Part shown: positions 17,750 to 26,594 of the stretch, in pieces
Numbering within the stretch: position 1 is the first letter of the stretch
Layout of the letters: every line of letters starts with the position of its first letter
NCBI GenBank assembly: GCA_963786675.1
Contig: CAWAZY010000004.1
Span: 434,001-498,000 of the forward strand
Length of the DNA: 64,000 bases
Origin: JAGVSR01 sp963786675
GTDB taxonomy: Bacteria; Pseudomonadota; Alphaproteobacteria; Rhizobiales; Hyphomicrobiaceae
Reading direction: 5' to 3'
The notes under the pieces: generated by a model
Database searches by the model: none
Told to the model about the DNA's origin: nothing
The model's input: only the letters and a program-made list of their open reading frames with translations
Position numbers and translations under genes: made by a program

Positions 17750-18435
17750 CCGCTTCCCAGTTTTCTTATTGCCTGGATACCGACCACCTGCGTGCCGAAT
17801 TCCAGGGCGGCGTCTTGGAGACAGTCCCAGAAATACAGGGCCGAGGCGCTGTCGGCAAGGATGTGGAACGCCAGCGTGCCGCCGATGTCGGCTCGGGCGA
17901 CGATGGCCGAGAGCTTGGCAACCGACGTCTGGGCGATCGAAAGATCCGGGAATTTTTCCTGCCGCAGATCGACGCCACAAATTTTCGCGAATAAATTCGG
18001 GGCTTTACTGCCCGTCACAAGAACATAGGCGTGGCTGTCGCCGCGCAGGAGAGGGTAGGTCCGCTCGCCACTTTCCAAGCTCCAGCCCGTCAACAGCGCA
18101 TCGAGCGCCGCACGATCACCGGACAGAGAACTCAGAAGGATGACTTCGCCAGGCGCCAGTACGAGGCAAAGTCCACCGTCCGGTTGCCGGAACACGCGAT
18201 TGGGCTGCGCATCGAGAACAACGCCGCGCTTCTGCAGAGCAGCGATAGTCTCCCGCCCCTTGAAACCCAGACGCGGCAGCGGTGACAAGTCGGCCATCGC
18301 GAGATGACGCGCATCGTCGACGGATCCCAGGCCGTCGGCGATCGCAGCTTCGCCCGCGGGCATCCATGCCGCGCCGGCACGATCCAGCGCTGGCCGCAAA
18401 GGTGTCCGCCGCGGGAACTGATCAGGCGTCGTCAT
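17746..18435 (-). CDS. soxG: Sarcosine oxidase gamma-type subunit (SoxG / MgdD)
   Basis: 229 aa. The gamma subunit of heterotetrameric sarcosine oxidase; homologous to MgdD of N-methylglutamate dehydrogenase. Conserved features include a central SGDRAALDALL segment, LRGDSHAYVLVTGSKAPNLFAKICGVDL and RADIGGTLAFHILADSASALYFWDCL. The gamma subunit has a GcvT-like fold and helps bind the flavins between subunits. The start at 18435 is one base after the soxA stop, with AGGAG inside the end of soxA. Its own stop overlaps the regulator start. Confidence 0.88.
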   Translation of the reverse strand: MTTPDQFPRRTPLRPALDRAGAAWMPAGEAAIADGLGSVDDARHLAMADLSPLPRLGFKGRETIAALQKRGVVLDAQPNRVFRQPDGGLCLVLAPGEVILLSSLSGDRAALDALLTGWSLESGERTYPLLRGDSHAYVLVTGSKAPNLFAKICGVDLRQEKFPDLSIAQTSVAKLSAIVARADIGGTLAFHILADSASALYFWDCLQDAALEFGTQVVGIQAIRKLGSG

Positions 18436-18436
18436 C

Positions 18437-21346
18437 TCAGAGCTCCTGGCGCGCGTTATCGGGATCATAGAACGGCGTGGCGACGACCTCGGCCGACACC
18501 ATTGCCCCATGATCCACGCGAATTTCGAACGACTGGCCGACGTCGCTCATGGCGGGCGGCAGATAGGCGAGCCCCACGACCTTGCCCAGCGTCGGAGAAC
18601 GCACGACCGAGGTGATGCGCCCAACAATGCTGCCGTCCTTGATAATCAAATGGCAGTCCTTGGGAGTCGGCGCGGAGGAATCCGTCACGGCAAACCCGAC
18701 GAGCTTGCGCGTGATGCCTTTCGCCGCCTGAATTTCGATGGACCGCTTGCCGATATAGAACGGCTTCTTCTTGGCCATGGCCCATTCCATCCCCGCTTCG
18801 ATGGGGTTGGTCAGGCCGTCGGTGTCTTGACCGACGATGATGTGACCCTTTTCAAGACGCAGAATACGCTGTGCTTCGACGCCAAAGGGCTTCAACCCAT
18901 GCGGCTTGCCCGCGTCCATGATGCGGTCCCAGAGGGCTTCACCCATGCCCGACGGACAATGGATTTCATAACCGGCCTCGCCCACGAAGCCCACGCGCAA
19001 GACGCGGACAGGGATGCCGGCCAGATGCCCGGTTCGCACGCCCATGTACGGAAACGCATCCTTGGCAAAATCGATGTCGCTTTCGAGCGCCTGCACGATG
19101 GTCCGCGCCTTGGGCCCGGCCAGATTGACCGCCGCGTAGGCCGCCGTGACGTTGGCCACGTCGACGTCCATTTTCCATTGGACGTTATTCCAGCTCATCG
19201 CCCGGTACACCTGATCGACCGCGCTGGTCGTCGCCGTGACGTAGTAGTGGTTCTGATGCAAGCGGCACGCGACCCCGTCGTCCATGACGACACCGGACAT
19301 ATCGGTCATCAGGGTGTAGCGCGCGCGGCCGATGGGCTGCTTTTCATACGCCCACGTGTACATCCGGTCGATGAAGGCGGCGGCATCGGGCCCGCGGATA
19401 TCGAGCCCGCCGAGCGTGGACACATCGATGATGCCTGCATTCTCGCGGACCGCGCGGACTTCCGCTTCGATCGCCGGCGCGGGATTGTCCTTGTCGCCAT
19501 AGTGCGCGGGACGCATCCACAGGCCCGCGGTCATCATCGTTGCCCCGAGCTCCAAGTGCCGGCGATGCATGGCAGTCAAGCGCACCGGTTCGAACGCGCG
19601 TCCCGCCATATGCCCGAACTTTTCCGGCACGAGCGGGGGACGGAACGTCGTGGTCCCGATCCGCTCCAGCGGCTTTCCGGTCACGTGGCCGACAATGCGA
19701 ATGGTGTTGAGATTGGCGTGGCGGCCCTGGCTCGGACCAAGGCCTGCCGTGGAGTAGCGCTTGACCAATTGAATGTCGTCGTAGCCGTCCTTCACCGAAT
19801 TGACGATGTCCTTGATCGTCAGGTCTTCGTCGAAATCGATGAATTCCTTGCCCTTGCCGCTTTTGAAAATTGGATAGGGATGCGTAATCGCGGACGCCGC
19901 CTGATCGTCGGTGTCGTCGAGCGCTTCTGCGTTTTCGCCGGCGGCAAGTCGGGCGGCGCGTGTGCCAGCCGAGCGGGCCTGCGCGGTGACGAGCGACGGT
20001 GTCCAAACACCAGCCGCACTTCCAGCCAGTGCGACGCCATCCGGCGGATTGACCGCCCGATGCATATGGATCGCGGGATCGTAGACGACCTTTGCCCCGG
20101 CGTGACTGGCAAGATTAAGCGCCGGCGAGCAGCCGACACTGATCAAGACGCAGTCGCAGGAAATCCAATCGGTCGTCGCGGCTGCCGTCCCCATGCCCGT
20201 GATGGCTGCGACGCCGACACTTTCAACGCGCAGTTTGCCGGTGGCATCGACGAGGGTCGAATTAGAAACAATGCGCACGCCGCGCGACCTCACCGCTTCG
20301 ACGGCAGGCGAGGCCGTCGTGGCCAGATCGACCACCGCGGCGACTTCAACGCCTGCATCGAGCAGGTCGAGCGCTGCTTCGTAGCCGAAACGGTTCGATG
20401 TGGCGACGACTGCGCGGCTGCCCGGGCGTACGCCGTAAAGGCGCATCAAGCGTTGCGCGGCCGTGGCGAACACGATGCCCGGCCGGTCGTTGTTGCGGAA
20501 CACGAGCGGCTGATCGAACGACCCCGTCGCGATGATCGTCTGCCGGGCGCGGATCTTGTACAGGCGGTTGCCGGAAATAGCCGCGACCCAGTTGTCGGAA
20601 AACAATCCGGAGACCACGGTCTTGGAGAGAATGGTCAACGTCGGCAGCGACCGCGCCTTGGCAACGAGCCGGTCCCGTTCGGCTTCGGCGGCTTCGCGGC
20701 TGGCGCCGATGCGGCCATAAAGCAGGGACCCGCCGAGCTCCGACCCTTCGTCGATCAGCAGCGTGTCGGCGCCGCCTTCCGCCGCCGCTATGGCCGCTTC
20801 AAGTCCGGCCGGCCCTCCGCCTGCAACGAGGACGTCGGTGAACCTGTAGGCCTTGTCGTAATACTTGTGCTCGGCGCGCGGATCGAGTTTGCCGAGACCC
20901 GCCATGATGCGGATTGGCCGCTCGAAGAACTTCCACGCGCCTGCCGGACGGAAGAACGTCTTGTAGTAAAATCCCACGGGCAGAAAGCGCGAGAAGTGGT
21001 CGATGACGGCGAACGCGTCCCGCTCCAGCGATCCCAGATGATTGACGGACGCCACGGCGAGACCGTTCGAAACCGGATGCAGATCGGCGCGCGCGTTCGG
21101 TTCGTCGGCGATCTGGACCAGCGTATTCGCATCGAGCCCGTTCATGGTCAGCGCGCCGCGCGGACGGTGATACTTGAACGACCGCGACAGCAAGACTTGT
21201 CCGGCGCCGTAGAGAGCGGAGGCGACGACATCACCGTCGTAACCATTGAAAAGACGGCCATCGAACGTAAACGAGACCGGGCGCGTGCGGTCGATCAGAC
21301 GACCGAACCCTGGCTTGTCGATGCGGCTGGAAGACTGCGCGCTCAT
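18437..21346 (-). CDS. soxA: Sarcosine oxidase alpha-type subunit (SoxA / MgdC)
   Basis: 969 aa. The large subunit: an N-terminal ferredoxin-like/BFD-type region with RPVSFTFDGRLFNGYDGD (about residues 20-40) and LSRSFKYHRPRG (about 55-66), a pyridine-nucleotide disulfide oxidoreductase domain with VLVAGGGPAGLEAAIAAAEGG (about 165-185), and a C-terminal aminomethyltransferase (GcvT) domain from about 580 that passes the C1 unit to tetrahydrofolate. MgdC of N-methylglutamate dehydrogenase has the same layout. The start at 21346 overlaps the soxD stop (ATGA). A longer frame upstream is the soxD region in another phase. Confidence 0.94.
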   Translation of the reverse strand: MSAQSSSRIDKPGFGRLIDRTRPVSFTFDGRLFNGYDGDVVASALYGAGQVLLSRSFKYHRPRGALTMNGLDANTLVQIADEPNARADLHPVSNGLAVASVNHLGSLERDAFAVIDHFSRFLPVGFYYKTFFRPAGAWKFFERPIRIMAGLGKLDPRAEHKYYDKAYRFTDVLVAGGGPAGLEAAIAAAEGGADTLLIDEGSELGGSLLYGRIGASREAAEAERDRLVAKARSLPTLTILSKTVVSGLFSDNWVAAISGNRLYKIRARQTIIATGSFDQPLVFRNNDRPGIVFATAAQRLMRLYGVRPGSRAVVATSNRFGYEAALDLLDAGVEVAAVVDLATTASPAVEAVRSRGVRIVSNSTLVDATGKLRVESVGVAAITGMGTAAATTDWISCDCVLISVGCSPALNLASHAGAKVVYDPAIHMHRAVNPPDGVALAGSAAGVWTPSLVTAQARSAGTRAARLAAGENAEALDDTDDQAASAITHPYPIFKSGKGKEFIDFDEDLTIKDIVNSVKDGYDDIQLVKRYSTAGLGPSQGRHANLNTIRIVGHVTGKPLERIGTTTFRPPLVPEKFGHMAGRAFEPVRLTAMHRRHLELGATMMTAGLWMRPAHYGDKDNPAPAIEAEVRAVRENAGIIDVSTLGGLDIRGPDAAAFIDRMYTWAYEKQPIGRARYTLMTDMSGVVMDDGVACRLHQNHYYVTATTSAVDQVYRAMSWNNVQWKMDVDVANVTAAYAAVNLAGPKARTIVQALESDIDFAKDAFPYMGVRTGHLAGIPVRVLRVGFVGEAGYEIHCPSGMGEALWDRIMDAGKPHGLKPFGVEAQRILRLEKGHIIVGQDTDGLTNPIEAGMEWAMAKKKPFYIGKRSIEIQAAKGITRKLVGFAVTDSSAPTPKDCHLIIKDGSIVGRITSVVRSPTLGKVVGLAYLPPAMSDVGQSFEIRVDHGAMVSAEVVATPFYDPDNARQEL

Positions 21347-21645
21347 GACTGAACTGCTCCATTTCCGGTCGCCGCCGAGGCGTGCCGCGCGAGATAGGCG
21401 TCGTAGGTCATGGTCTCGAGAATGTCGTCGGTGACGGTGTTGCGCCGTGCGATGAACCAGAAGTTCGTGGGGGCGTGGAGCCACCACTCGTAGACCTCGC
21501 CGGCGATGTTCTCTTCGAGAAAGAGATAGGCCGTCCATTCCTGGTCGGTCGCGGTCGCCGGGTCCGGCATTGGTTTGACGTCACCGGCCCAGACGAATTC
21601 CGAGATATTTCGCGGCCCATTGAGCGGGCACTTCATAATTTTCAT
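21343..21645 (-). CDS. soxD: Sarcosine oxidase delta-type subunit (SoxD / MgdB)
   Basis: 100 aa. The small zinc-containing delta subunit. Family landmarks are MKCPLNGPRNISEFVW near the start, EEWTAYLF-like DQEWTAYLFLEENIAG (about residue 34-49) and EWWLHAPTNFWFIARRNT. Only one cysteine is seen in the CPLNG start; sarcosine-oxidase delta subunits usually carry a CPxCG zinc site, so the second ligand cysteine is absent here. That resembles N-methylglutamate dehydrogenase-type small subunits, but this inference is tentative. It lies between soxB (12 bp) and soxA (ATGA overlap). Confidence 0.88.
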   Translation of the reverse strand: MKIMKCPLNGPRNISEFVWAGDVKPMPDPATATDQEWTAYLFLEENIAGEVYEWWLHAPTNFWFIARRNTVTDDILETMTYDAYLARHASAATGNGAVQS

Positions 21646-21657
21646 GGGTTCTGCCCT

Positions 21658-22899
21658 CTAGTGTCCAACGGACGCCGCACCTTTTTCACCCACGAGATCG
21701 AAGGTGGAGAAGCGCGACAAGGCAAACGGCTTCAAGAGATCGGGTTGGCGGTTGGTAGCCAGGCATTCGGCCATGCGCTTGCCGCACACGGGCGTCGCCT
21801 TGAAGCCCCAGGTACCCCAACCGGCGTCGATGTAGTAATTTTCGATGGGCGTCAGGCCCATGACGGGCGAAAAGTCCGGCGTCATGTCGGCCATGCCGGC
21901 CCACTGGCGCAGGATGCGCAGCTCGCCCATGAAGGGAAAGAGCTCCAGCATATGTCCCATCAGGCTTTCCTTGAAGTCCAGCGTGGACCGCGTGGAATAA
22001 AGTCCATATGCGTCGGTCGCGCCGCCCATCACCATCTCGCCGCGCGCGGATTGCGAGATATAGACGTGCAGCGACCCTGACACGACGATCTGGTTGAGGA
22101 TCGGCTTGACCGGCTCCGAGACGCACGCCTGCAAGGGAATGGTCTTGATCGGCAGTTTTAGTCCTGCCATGCGCGCGACGTGGCTCGATGCGCCGGCCAC
22201 CGCCTGCAGCACCTTGCCGGCATGGATCGTTCCGCGATTGGTTTCAACGCCGATCGCACGCCCGCCCTCGATCAGAATCTTGGTGACTTCGGTCTGCGTG
22301 TGGACTTCGACGCCACGCTTCATGGCTTCCTTGGCGTATCCCCACGCGACGGAATCATGCCGCGCGATGGCGCCCGGGGGATGATAGAGCGCGCCGAGAA
22401 CGGGATACCGCGCGTCATCATCAACATTCATCACCGGACAGATGCGTTTGACTTCCTTGGCATCGATAACTTCCGAATTGACGCCCAGATGTTTGTTGAC
22501 CTCCGCCCGCCAGCGCGCGGTTCGCATCGCCGCATCCGTATGCGCCAGCGTGAAATGCCCGCGCTCGGAGTACATGACATTGATGTCGAGATCGTTGGAG
22601 AGCGTGCGGAAGAGTTCGACGGACTCTTTGTAAAAAGCGACGCCTTCCGGCGTCAGATAGTTGGCGCGCACAATGGTGGTGTTGCGGGCCGTGTTGCCGC
22701 CGGCGAGCCACCCCTTGTCGAGGACGGCGATATTGGTAATGCCGTGGTTCTTGGCCAGGTAATAGGCGGCGGCAAGGCCGTGCCCTCCGGCGCCGATGAT
22801 GACCACGTCATAGGACTTCTTGAGGTCCGGCTTCCAACGGAAGTGCGGGTCGTCGGGATGCTCCCGCGACAGGGCGTATTTCAAAAGTGCGATCGGCAT
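21658..22899 (-). CDS. soxB: Sarcosine oxidase beta-type subunit (SoxB / MgdA)
   Basis: 413 aa. The catalytic FAD subunit (DAO fold) that oxidises the N-methyl group. The FAD motif VVIIGAGGHGLAAAYYLA is at about residues 32-49, followed by AGGNTARNTTIVRANYL (about 69-85), and the C-terminal 'IENYYIDAGWGTWGFKATP' block binds flavin. The start at 22899 has GGAG about 7 nt upstream and gives MPIALLKYAL. It is the first gene of soxB-D-A-G-regulator. Because complete mgsABC-gmaS genes lie in the same window, the complex may be N-methylglutamate dehydrogenase (MgdABCD) rather than a true sarcosine oxidase; the two cannot be separated by sequence alone. Confidence 0.92.
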   Translation of the reverse strand: MPIALLKYALSREHPDDPHFRWKPDLKKSYDVVIIGAGGHGLAAAYYLAKNHGITNIAVLDKGWLAGGNTARNTTIVRANYLTPEGVAFYKESVELFRTLSNDLDINVMYSERGHFTLAHTDAAMRTARWRAEVNKHLGVNSEVIDAKEVKRICPVMNVDDDARYPVLGALYHPPGAIARHDSVAWGYAKEAMKRGVEVHTQTEVTKILIEGGRAIGVETNRGTIHAGKVLQAVAGASSHVARMAGLKLPIKTIPLQACVSEPVKPILNQIVVSGSLHVYISQSARGEMVMGGATDAYGLYSTRSTLDFKESLMGHMLELFPFMGELRILRQWAGMADMTPDFSPVMGLTPIENYYIDAGWGTWGFKATPVCGKRMAECLATNRQPDLLKPFALSRFSTFDLVGEKGAASVGH

Positions 22900-23131
22900 G
22901 AGAAGCTCCGGCCACGGGCGCGCGGCCCGGTAAAATCCGGCGCCCCGCTTGTTCCCACAATGCAAGAAATTTCACGGCGGTTCAAGCCTGGACCATTGTG
23001 ATCCTCTTCATTTTGGCGGTGATCGTCGAGCCTTCCGCACAAAAAAAAATCCTTGCAGTAGTCGAACATTCGAGCACGCGGCTTGACAACTCGCGGCACC
23101 ATGACGCAGACTTTCCGCTTATCAAAAGCTT

Positions 23132-23146
23132 TTGCCTGTCAGGCAA
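23132..23146. promoter_or_regulatory. Inverted repeat upstream of amt
   Basis: TTGCCTG-T-CAGGCAA, two perfect 7-bp arms around one base, 33 bp before the amt start codon in the 279-bp region between amt and soxB. Its position suits an operator or a leader hairpin. Confidence 0.35.
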
Positions 23147-23178
23147 CACAAAAAACTGAGCGTAAAGTGGGGGAGTCG

Positions 23179-24588
23179 ATGGGAAATAATTTAGATGCGA
23201 TGACGGTTATCTTCACCGAGTTCTACTACTGGGTGACCATCGTCATGATGTTCCTTATCCACGTGGGCTTTTGCATCTACGAGGTGGGGGTCAGCCGGCG
23301 CAGAAACCACCAACACACGCTGATGAAGAACATCATGGTGATTCCTCTGGTCACCATCACGTTCTACTTCTTCGGATGGTGGATCTATTTTGCCTTTCAG
23401 AATGGGCCATTCATCACGGGCGACATCATAGCCGCTCCGCAAGCTGAAGCGTGGAACCCGTTGATGGCAACCCATCTGAGCGGACCCACGCCGGACGGAG
23501 GCGTCACCGCTGAACAAGCCGCACTTTGGCACCGGCTCAACGGCGTCTTCTGGGCAGCATTCCTGCTCTTCTCTTGGACAGCGGCTTCAATCGTATCCGG
23601 CGCCGTCATCGAGCGGATTCGCTCGGGCGCTTTCTGGATTCTCGCTGTTGTCATCGGATCCTTCACCTGGATTATCGATGCGGCTTGGGGCTGGAGTTCG
23701 CAGGGCTGGATGGTCAAGCTGCTCGGCTACCATGATGCCTACGCGTCCGGCGTTATTCACGCCATCGCAGGCGGCTTTGCTCTTGGTGTTCTCGTCGTTC
23801 TCGGACCGCGCATCGGCAAGTTCCGTCCCGATGGCACACCGCGCGATATACCGCCTCATAACCCCTGGCTGGTAACGGTCGGTCTCTTCCTTATCTATAC
23901 CGGCTTCTGGGGCTTTTATGCTGCATGCAACGTACCGATCATCAGCCCCGCTGCAATTGCTGGGCAGATCACCGGCGAAACATGGACAGCCACAAACATC
24001 TATCTCACTCCGACGACGTTGAGTGCGATCACATTCAACTTCCTCATGTCGCTTTCTGGTGGCTTGATGATGGCCTATGCGGTCTCGAAGGGTGATCCCT
24101 TCTGGACGTTCTCGGGTGGTTTGGCTGGCATTATCTGCGCGTCAGCAGGTAATGACCTATATCATCCCATTCAGGCCATGTTTATCGGCGCAATCGGTGC
24201 TCTCGTCGCCTACAAGCTCCACTACTTCGTCGAACGCCGGTTCAAAGTGGACGATGCTGTCGGCGCGGTGGCGGTGCATGGCTACGCTGGCTTCGCTGGA
24301 CTGATCATCGCAGGCTTCATGCTCTGGGGCCAGCCGTCGTCACCCTATGAGGGCTTCGCAACAATCAACCCGCTGGGTCAGTTTATCGGCGCGCTGATCA
24401 TGTTCTTCGTGCTGGGTTTCTTCCCCGCTTTGATTGTCTCCCTGATCCTCAAGGCCTTCGGTGTCCTCAGGGTGCCGCTCGAAGTTGAACTCATGGGGCT
24501 CGACTTCAGCACGGACGAGGCCACCAACGCAGCCATAATGGAGGTTCAAGCCGCGGAGCGGGCAAGTATTGCCAACGGCGTCAGGTGA
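23179..24588 (+). CDS. amt: Ammonium / methylammonium transporter (Amt family)
   Basis: 469 aa, about 11 predicted membrane segments, with Amt signatures such as WTAASIVSGAVIERI (about residue 134), ASGVIHAIAGGFALGVLVVLGPRIGKF (substrate-pore region, about 189-215, shown as two halves of the family motif) and DDAVGAVAVHGYAGFAGLI (about 353). It imports ammonium; in methylamine users, homologues near NMG-pathway genes are thought to take up methylammonium. The ATG at 23179 follows GGGGGAG. A frame open further upstream contains a phosphate-poor, non-membrane extension and is disfavoured. It is divergent from soxB, so one regulatory region may control uptake and oxidation. Confidence 0.9.
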   Translation: MGNNLDAMTVIFTEFYYWVTIVMMFLIHVGFCIYEVGVSRRRNHQHTLMKNIMVIPLVTITFYFFGWWIYFAFQNGPFITGDIIAAPQAEAWNPLMATHLSGPTPDGGVTAEQAALWHRLNGVFWAAFLLFSWTAASIVSGAVIERIRSGAFWILAVVIGSFTWIIDAAWGWSSQGWMVKLLGYHDAYASGVIHAIAGGFALGVLVVLGPRIGKFRPDGTPRDIPPHNPWLVTVGLFLIYTGFWGFYAACNVPIISPAAIAGQITGETWTATNIYLTPTTLSAITFNFLMSLSGGLMMAYAVSKGDPFWTFSGGLAGIICASAGNDLYHPIQAMFIGAIGALVAYKLHYFVERRFKVDDAVGAVAVHGYAGFAGLIIAGFMLWGQPSSPYEGFATINPLGQFIGALIMFFVLGFFPALIVSLILKAFGVLRVPLEVELMGLDFSTDEATNAAIMEVQAAERASIANGVR

Positions 24589-24601
24589 CGCCCGACCGTA
24601 A

Positions 24602-24628
24602 AGGCCCCGCTGTAACGGCGGGGCCTTC
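24602..24628 (+). terminator. Intercistronic hairpin after amt
   Basis: AAGGCCCCGC/GCGGGGCCTT (24602-24611 with 24619-24628), loop of 7 nt, 13 bp past the amt stop. The T-run is weak, so partial read-through into the following small gene is likely. Confidence 0.6.
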
Positions 24629-24665
24629 TCCCGCGCGATGAATTCCAAGAGACAGTTAGGAGAGA

Positions 24666-24887
24666 ATGATGTCGACCAATGGAATAACAACTTGGGCTGT
24701 CGATCTATCAACTGTTGGAGCAATCTATCCGTTTCAGGGCACGGAGATGGCCATGGTCATTGCCGGCGTCGCGTTCTGGATTATCTGGCACGTCATACAG
24801 TTCAGCCAGGAACGCGCCGACATCCGGCACGACATGCAGCACGCTAACCGGCAGGACGAGATCAACAAGGCGATCGACCGATACTGA
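24666..24887 (+). CDS. Small single-span membrane protein downstream of amt
   Basis: 73 aa (or 72 from the next ATG at 24669). AGGAG lies just upstream. One strongly hydrophobic helix is visible at about residues 28-44 (MAMVIAGVAFWIIWHVIQF), followed by a charged, helical tail ERADIRHDMQHANRQDEINK. I do not recognise a named family. The position right after amt, separated only by a hairpin, suggests a partner or accessory of the transporter. Confidence 0.7.
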   Translation: MMSTNGITTWAVDLSTVGAIYPFQGTEMAMVIAGVAFWIIWHVIQFSQERADIRHDMQHANRQDEINKAIDRY

Positions 24888-24899
24888 TCTGCGATGATA

Positions 24900-24928
24900 G
24901 GGAAGCCGGCTTATTCTGCTGGCTTCCC
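24900..24928 (+). terminator. Hairpin after the small membrane protein gene
   Basis: GGGAAGCC (24900-24907) pairs with GGCTTCCC (24921-24928) with extra inner pairing. No T-tract follows. It starts 13 bp after the stop codon. Confidence 0.4.
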
Positions 24929-25126
24929 GCCATTACCACCACGTGCGCCTCTGCGCCCATCCGCATCCAGCGAACTCCATGCCACGGCGTAGCCTATATC
25001 CGCATGTAAGTTCTCACGCTGGAATTTCGCGACGTGCAGGTGCGTTGGCGCATTCTGTTCTGGGCGCCGGGAGCACCCAAGTCGCCTGCTAGGCAATGTA
25101 ACCCGTCATAGGTGGGCGTGAGGTCG

Positions 25127-25897
25127 ATGATGGGTGAGACCATTCTTGAAGTGCGCGATCTCACCCGGAGGTTTGGCGGGATCGTTGCCGTCAACGGGCT
25201 TTCGTTCAAAGTCGCCAAGGGTGCGATCCACGGCCTCATCGGTCCCAATGGCGCCGGCAAGACGACGACCTTCAATCTCATCTCTGGCTTTTACGCACCC
25301 TCATCGGGTCAGGTCATCTACGACGGCCGCGACGTGTCCGGCCGCAAGACCAGCGCGCTTGCAGCCATCGGCCTCGTGCGCACCTTCCAGGGCACAACCT
25401 TGTTCAAGGAGATGACGGTTCTGGAGAATGTGCTGGTTGGCTGCCATTTGAGCGCGCGTGCGGGACTTCTGCAGCGGCTCACCGGAAGCGACCGCGATAT
25501 CGAAGCGGAGGCCGGCCGCAAGGCACGTGCACTTCTCGACGAGTTTTCGCTCGATCATCTGTCGAATGAGACGGCCGACAATCTGCCGCACGGCCATCAG
25601 CGCGCACTGGGCATGGTCGTGGCTCTCGCGGCAGATCCCAAGGTCATCCTTCTCGACGAGCCGTTCACGGGAATGAACCCGGAGGAGACCCGCCAGATGG
25701 TCGTGCTGGTGCGCCGCATCCGCGACCGCGGCGTGACCGTGATGCTCGTAGAGCACGACATGTCGGCTGTGATGGAATTGTGCGACGTCATCACGGTCAT
25801 GAACTTCGGCCAGCTCCTGACCGAAGGCCGCCCCGAAGACATCCGAATTAATCCGCAGGTGATCGAGGCGTACCTGGGGGCACCTCATGCTGCTTGA
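25127..25897 (+). CDS. livG: ABC transporter ATPase, LivG type
   Basis: 256 aa. Walker A GPNGAGKTTTFNL (about residue 40), a signature region written NLPHGHQRALGMVVAL (about 155) in place of the usual LSGGQ-type motif, as is common in LivG proteins, Walker B KVILLDEPFTGMNP (about 177) and switch-histidine LVEHDMSAVM (about 210). It energises branched-chain-type (HAAT) uptake. The start is ATG 25127 (or 25130) after GAGG; a GTG at 25112 is possible. It overlaps livF by 11 bp. The substrate here is unknown; amide, urea or amine-like ligands fit the neighbourhood. Confidence 0.9.
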   Translation: MMGETILEVRDLTRRFGGIVAVNGLSFKVAKGAIHGLIGPNGAGKTTTFNLISGFYAPSSGQVIYDGRDVSGRKTSALAAIGLVRTFQGTTLFKEMTVLENVLVGCHLSARAGLLQRLTGSDRDIEAEAGRKARALLDEFSLDHLSNETADNLPHGHQRALGMVVALAADPKVILLDEPFTGMNPEETRQMVVLVRRIRDRGVTVMLVEHDMSAVMELCDVITVMNFGQLLTEGRPEDIRINPQVIEAYLGAPHAA

Positions 25898-26594
25898 GCT
25901 CGACAATGTCCACGTCCACTATCACAGCGTCGCCGCTGTCAAAGGTGTCAGCATGGGCGTGCCGGAAGGCGGCATCGTAACTTTTATCGGCGCCAACGGA
26001 GCGGGAAAATCGACGACGTTGCGCGCCATTTCCGGCTTGAAGCGGCTGACGTCGGGCGAGATCCGCTTCCGGGGCGAACGTATCGATCATCTGCCGCCCG
26101 AACAGATCGTGCGGCGTGGCATTGCGCACGTTCCGGAAGGCCGCAGGATTTTCCCTGGATTGACCGTGGAGGAGAACCTGCGCACAGGAGCATATCTGCG
26201 CAGGGACAGGGTCGTCATTGAAAGCGATCTGCAAGCCATCTTCGAGCGCTTTCCGAGGTTGCGTGAGAGACGCCGGCAGTGGGCTCGCACGCTCTCAGGC
26301 GGCGAACAGCAGATGGTCGCCATCGGCCGCGCCTTGATGAGCGCGCCCAAGCTCCTGCTGCTCGACGAACCGTCGATGGGGCTTTCACCCGTGATGGTGC
26401 AAGAGATCGGTCGCATCGTGCTCGATATTGCTCAGAAAGGCGTTCCGGTTGTGCTGGTGGAGCAGAATGCGGAAATGGCGCTGCGGCTTGCGCAGTATGC
26501 CTACGTGCTGGAGACCGGCAACGTGGCGCTGCATGGCCAGACGCGCGACCTGCACGAGAACGACCACGTGCGGCGGGCCTATCTCGGCGGTTAG
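25887..26594 (+). CDS. livF: ABC transporter ATPase, LivF type
   Basis: 235 aa. Walker A GANGAGKSTTLRA (about residue 34), signature LSGGEQQMVAIGRAL (about 135), Walker B LLLLDEPSMGLSP (about 156) and H-loop LVEQNAEMAL. It pairs with LivG as the second nucleotide-binding subunit. Its stop codon TAG at 26592-26594 overlaps the opposite-strand stop of livM. Confidence 0.9.
   Translation: MLLELDNVHVHYHSVAAVKGVSMGVPEGGIVTFIGANGAGKSTTLRAISGLKRLTSGEIRFRGERIDHLPPEQIVRRGIAHVPEGRRIFPGLTVEENLRTGAYLRRDRVVIESDLQAIFERFPRLRERRRQWARTLSGGEQQMVAIGRALMSAPKLLLLDEPSMGLSPVMVQEIGRIVLDIAQKGVPVVLVEQNAEMALRLAQYAYVLETGNVALHGQTRDLHENDHVRRAYLGG

Noticed and set aside
18509..21352. A 947-codon open frame on the plus strand opposite soxA
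   Set aside because: It mirrors the codon structure of soxA and has no domain character; the minus-strand protein is a clear sarcosine-oxidase alpha subunit.
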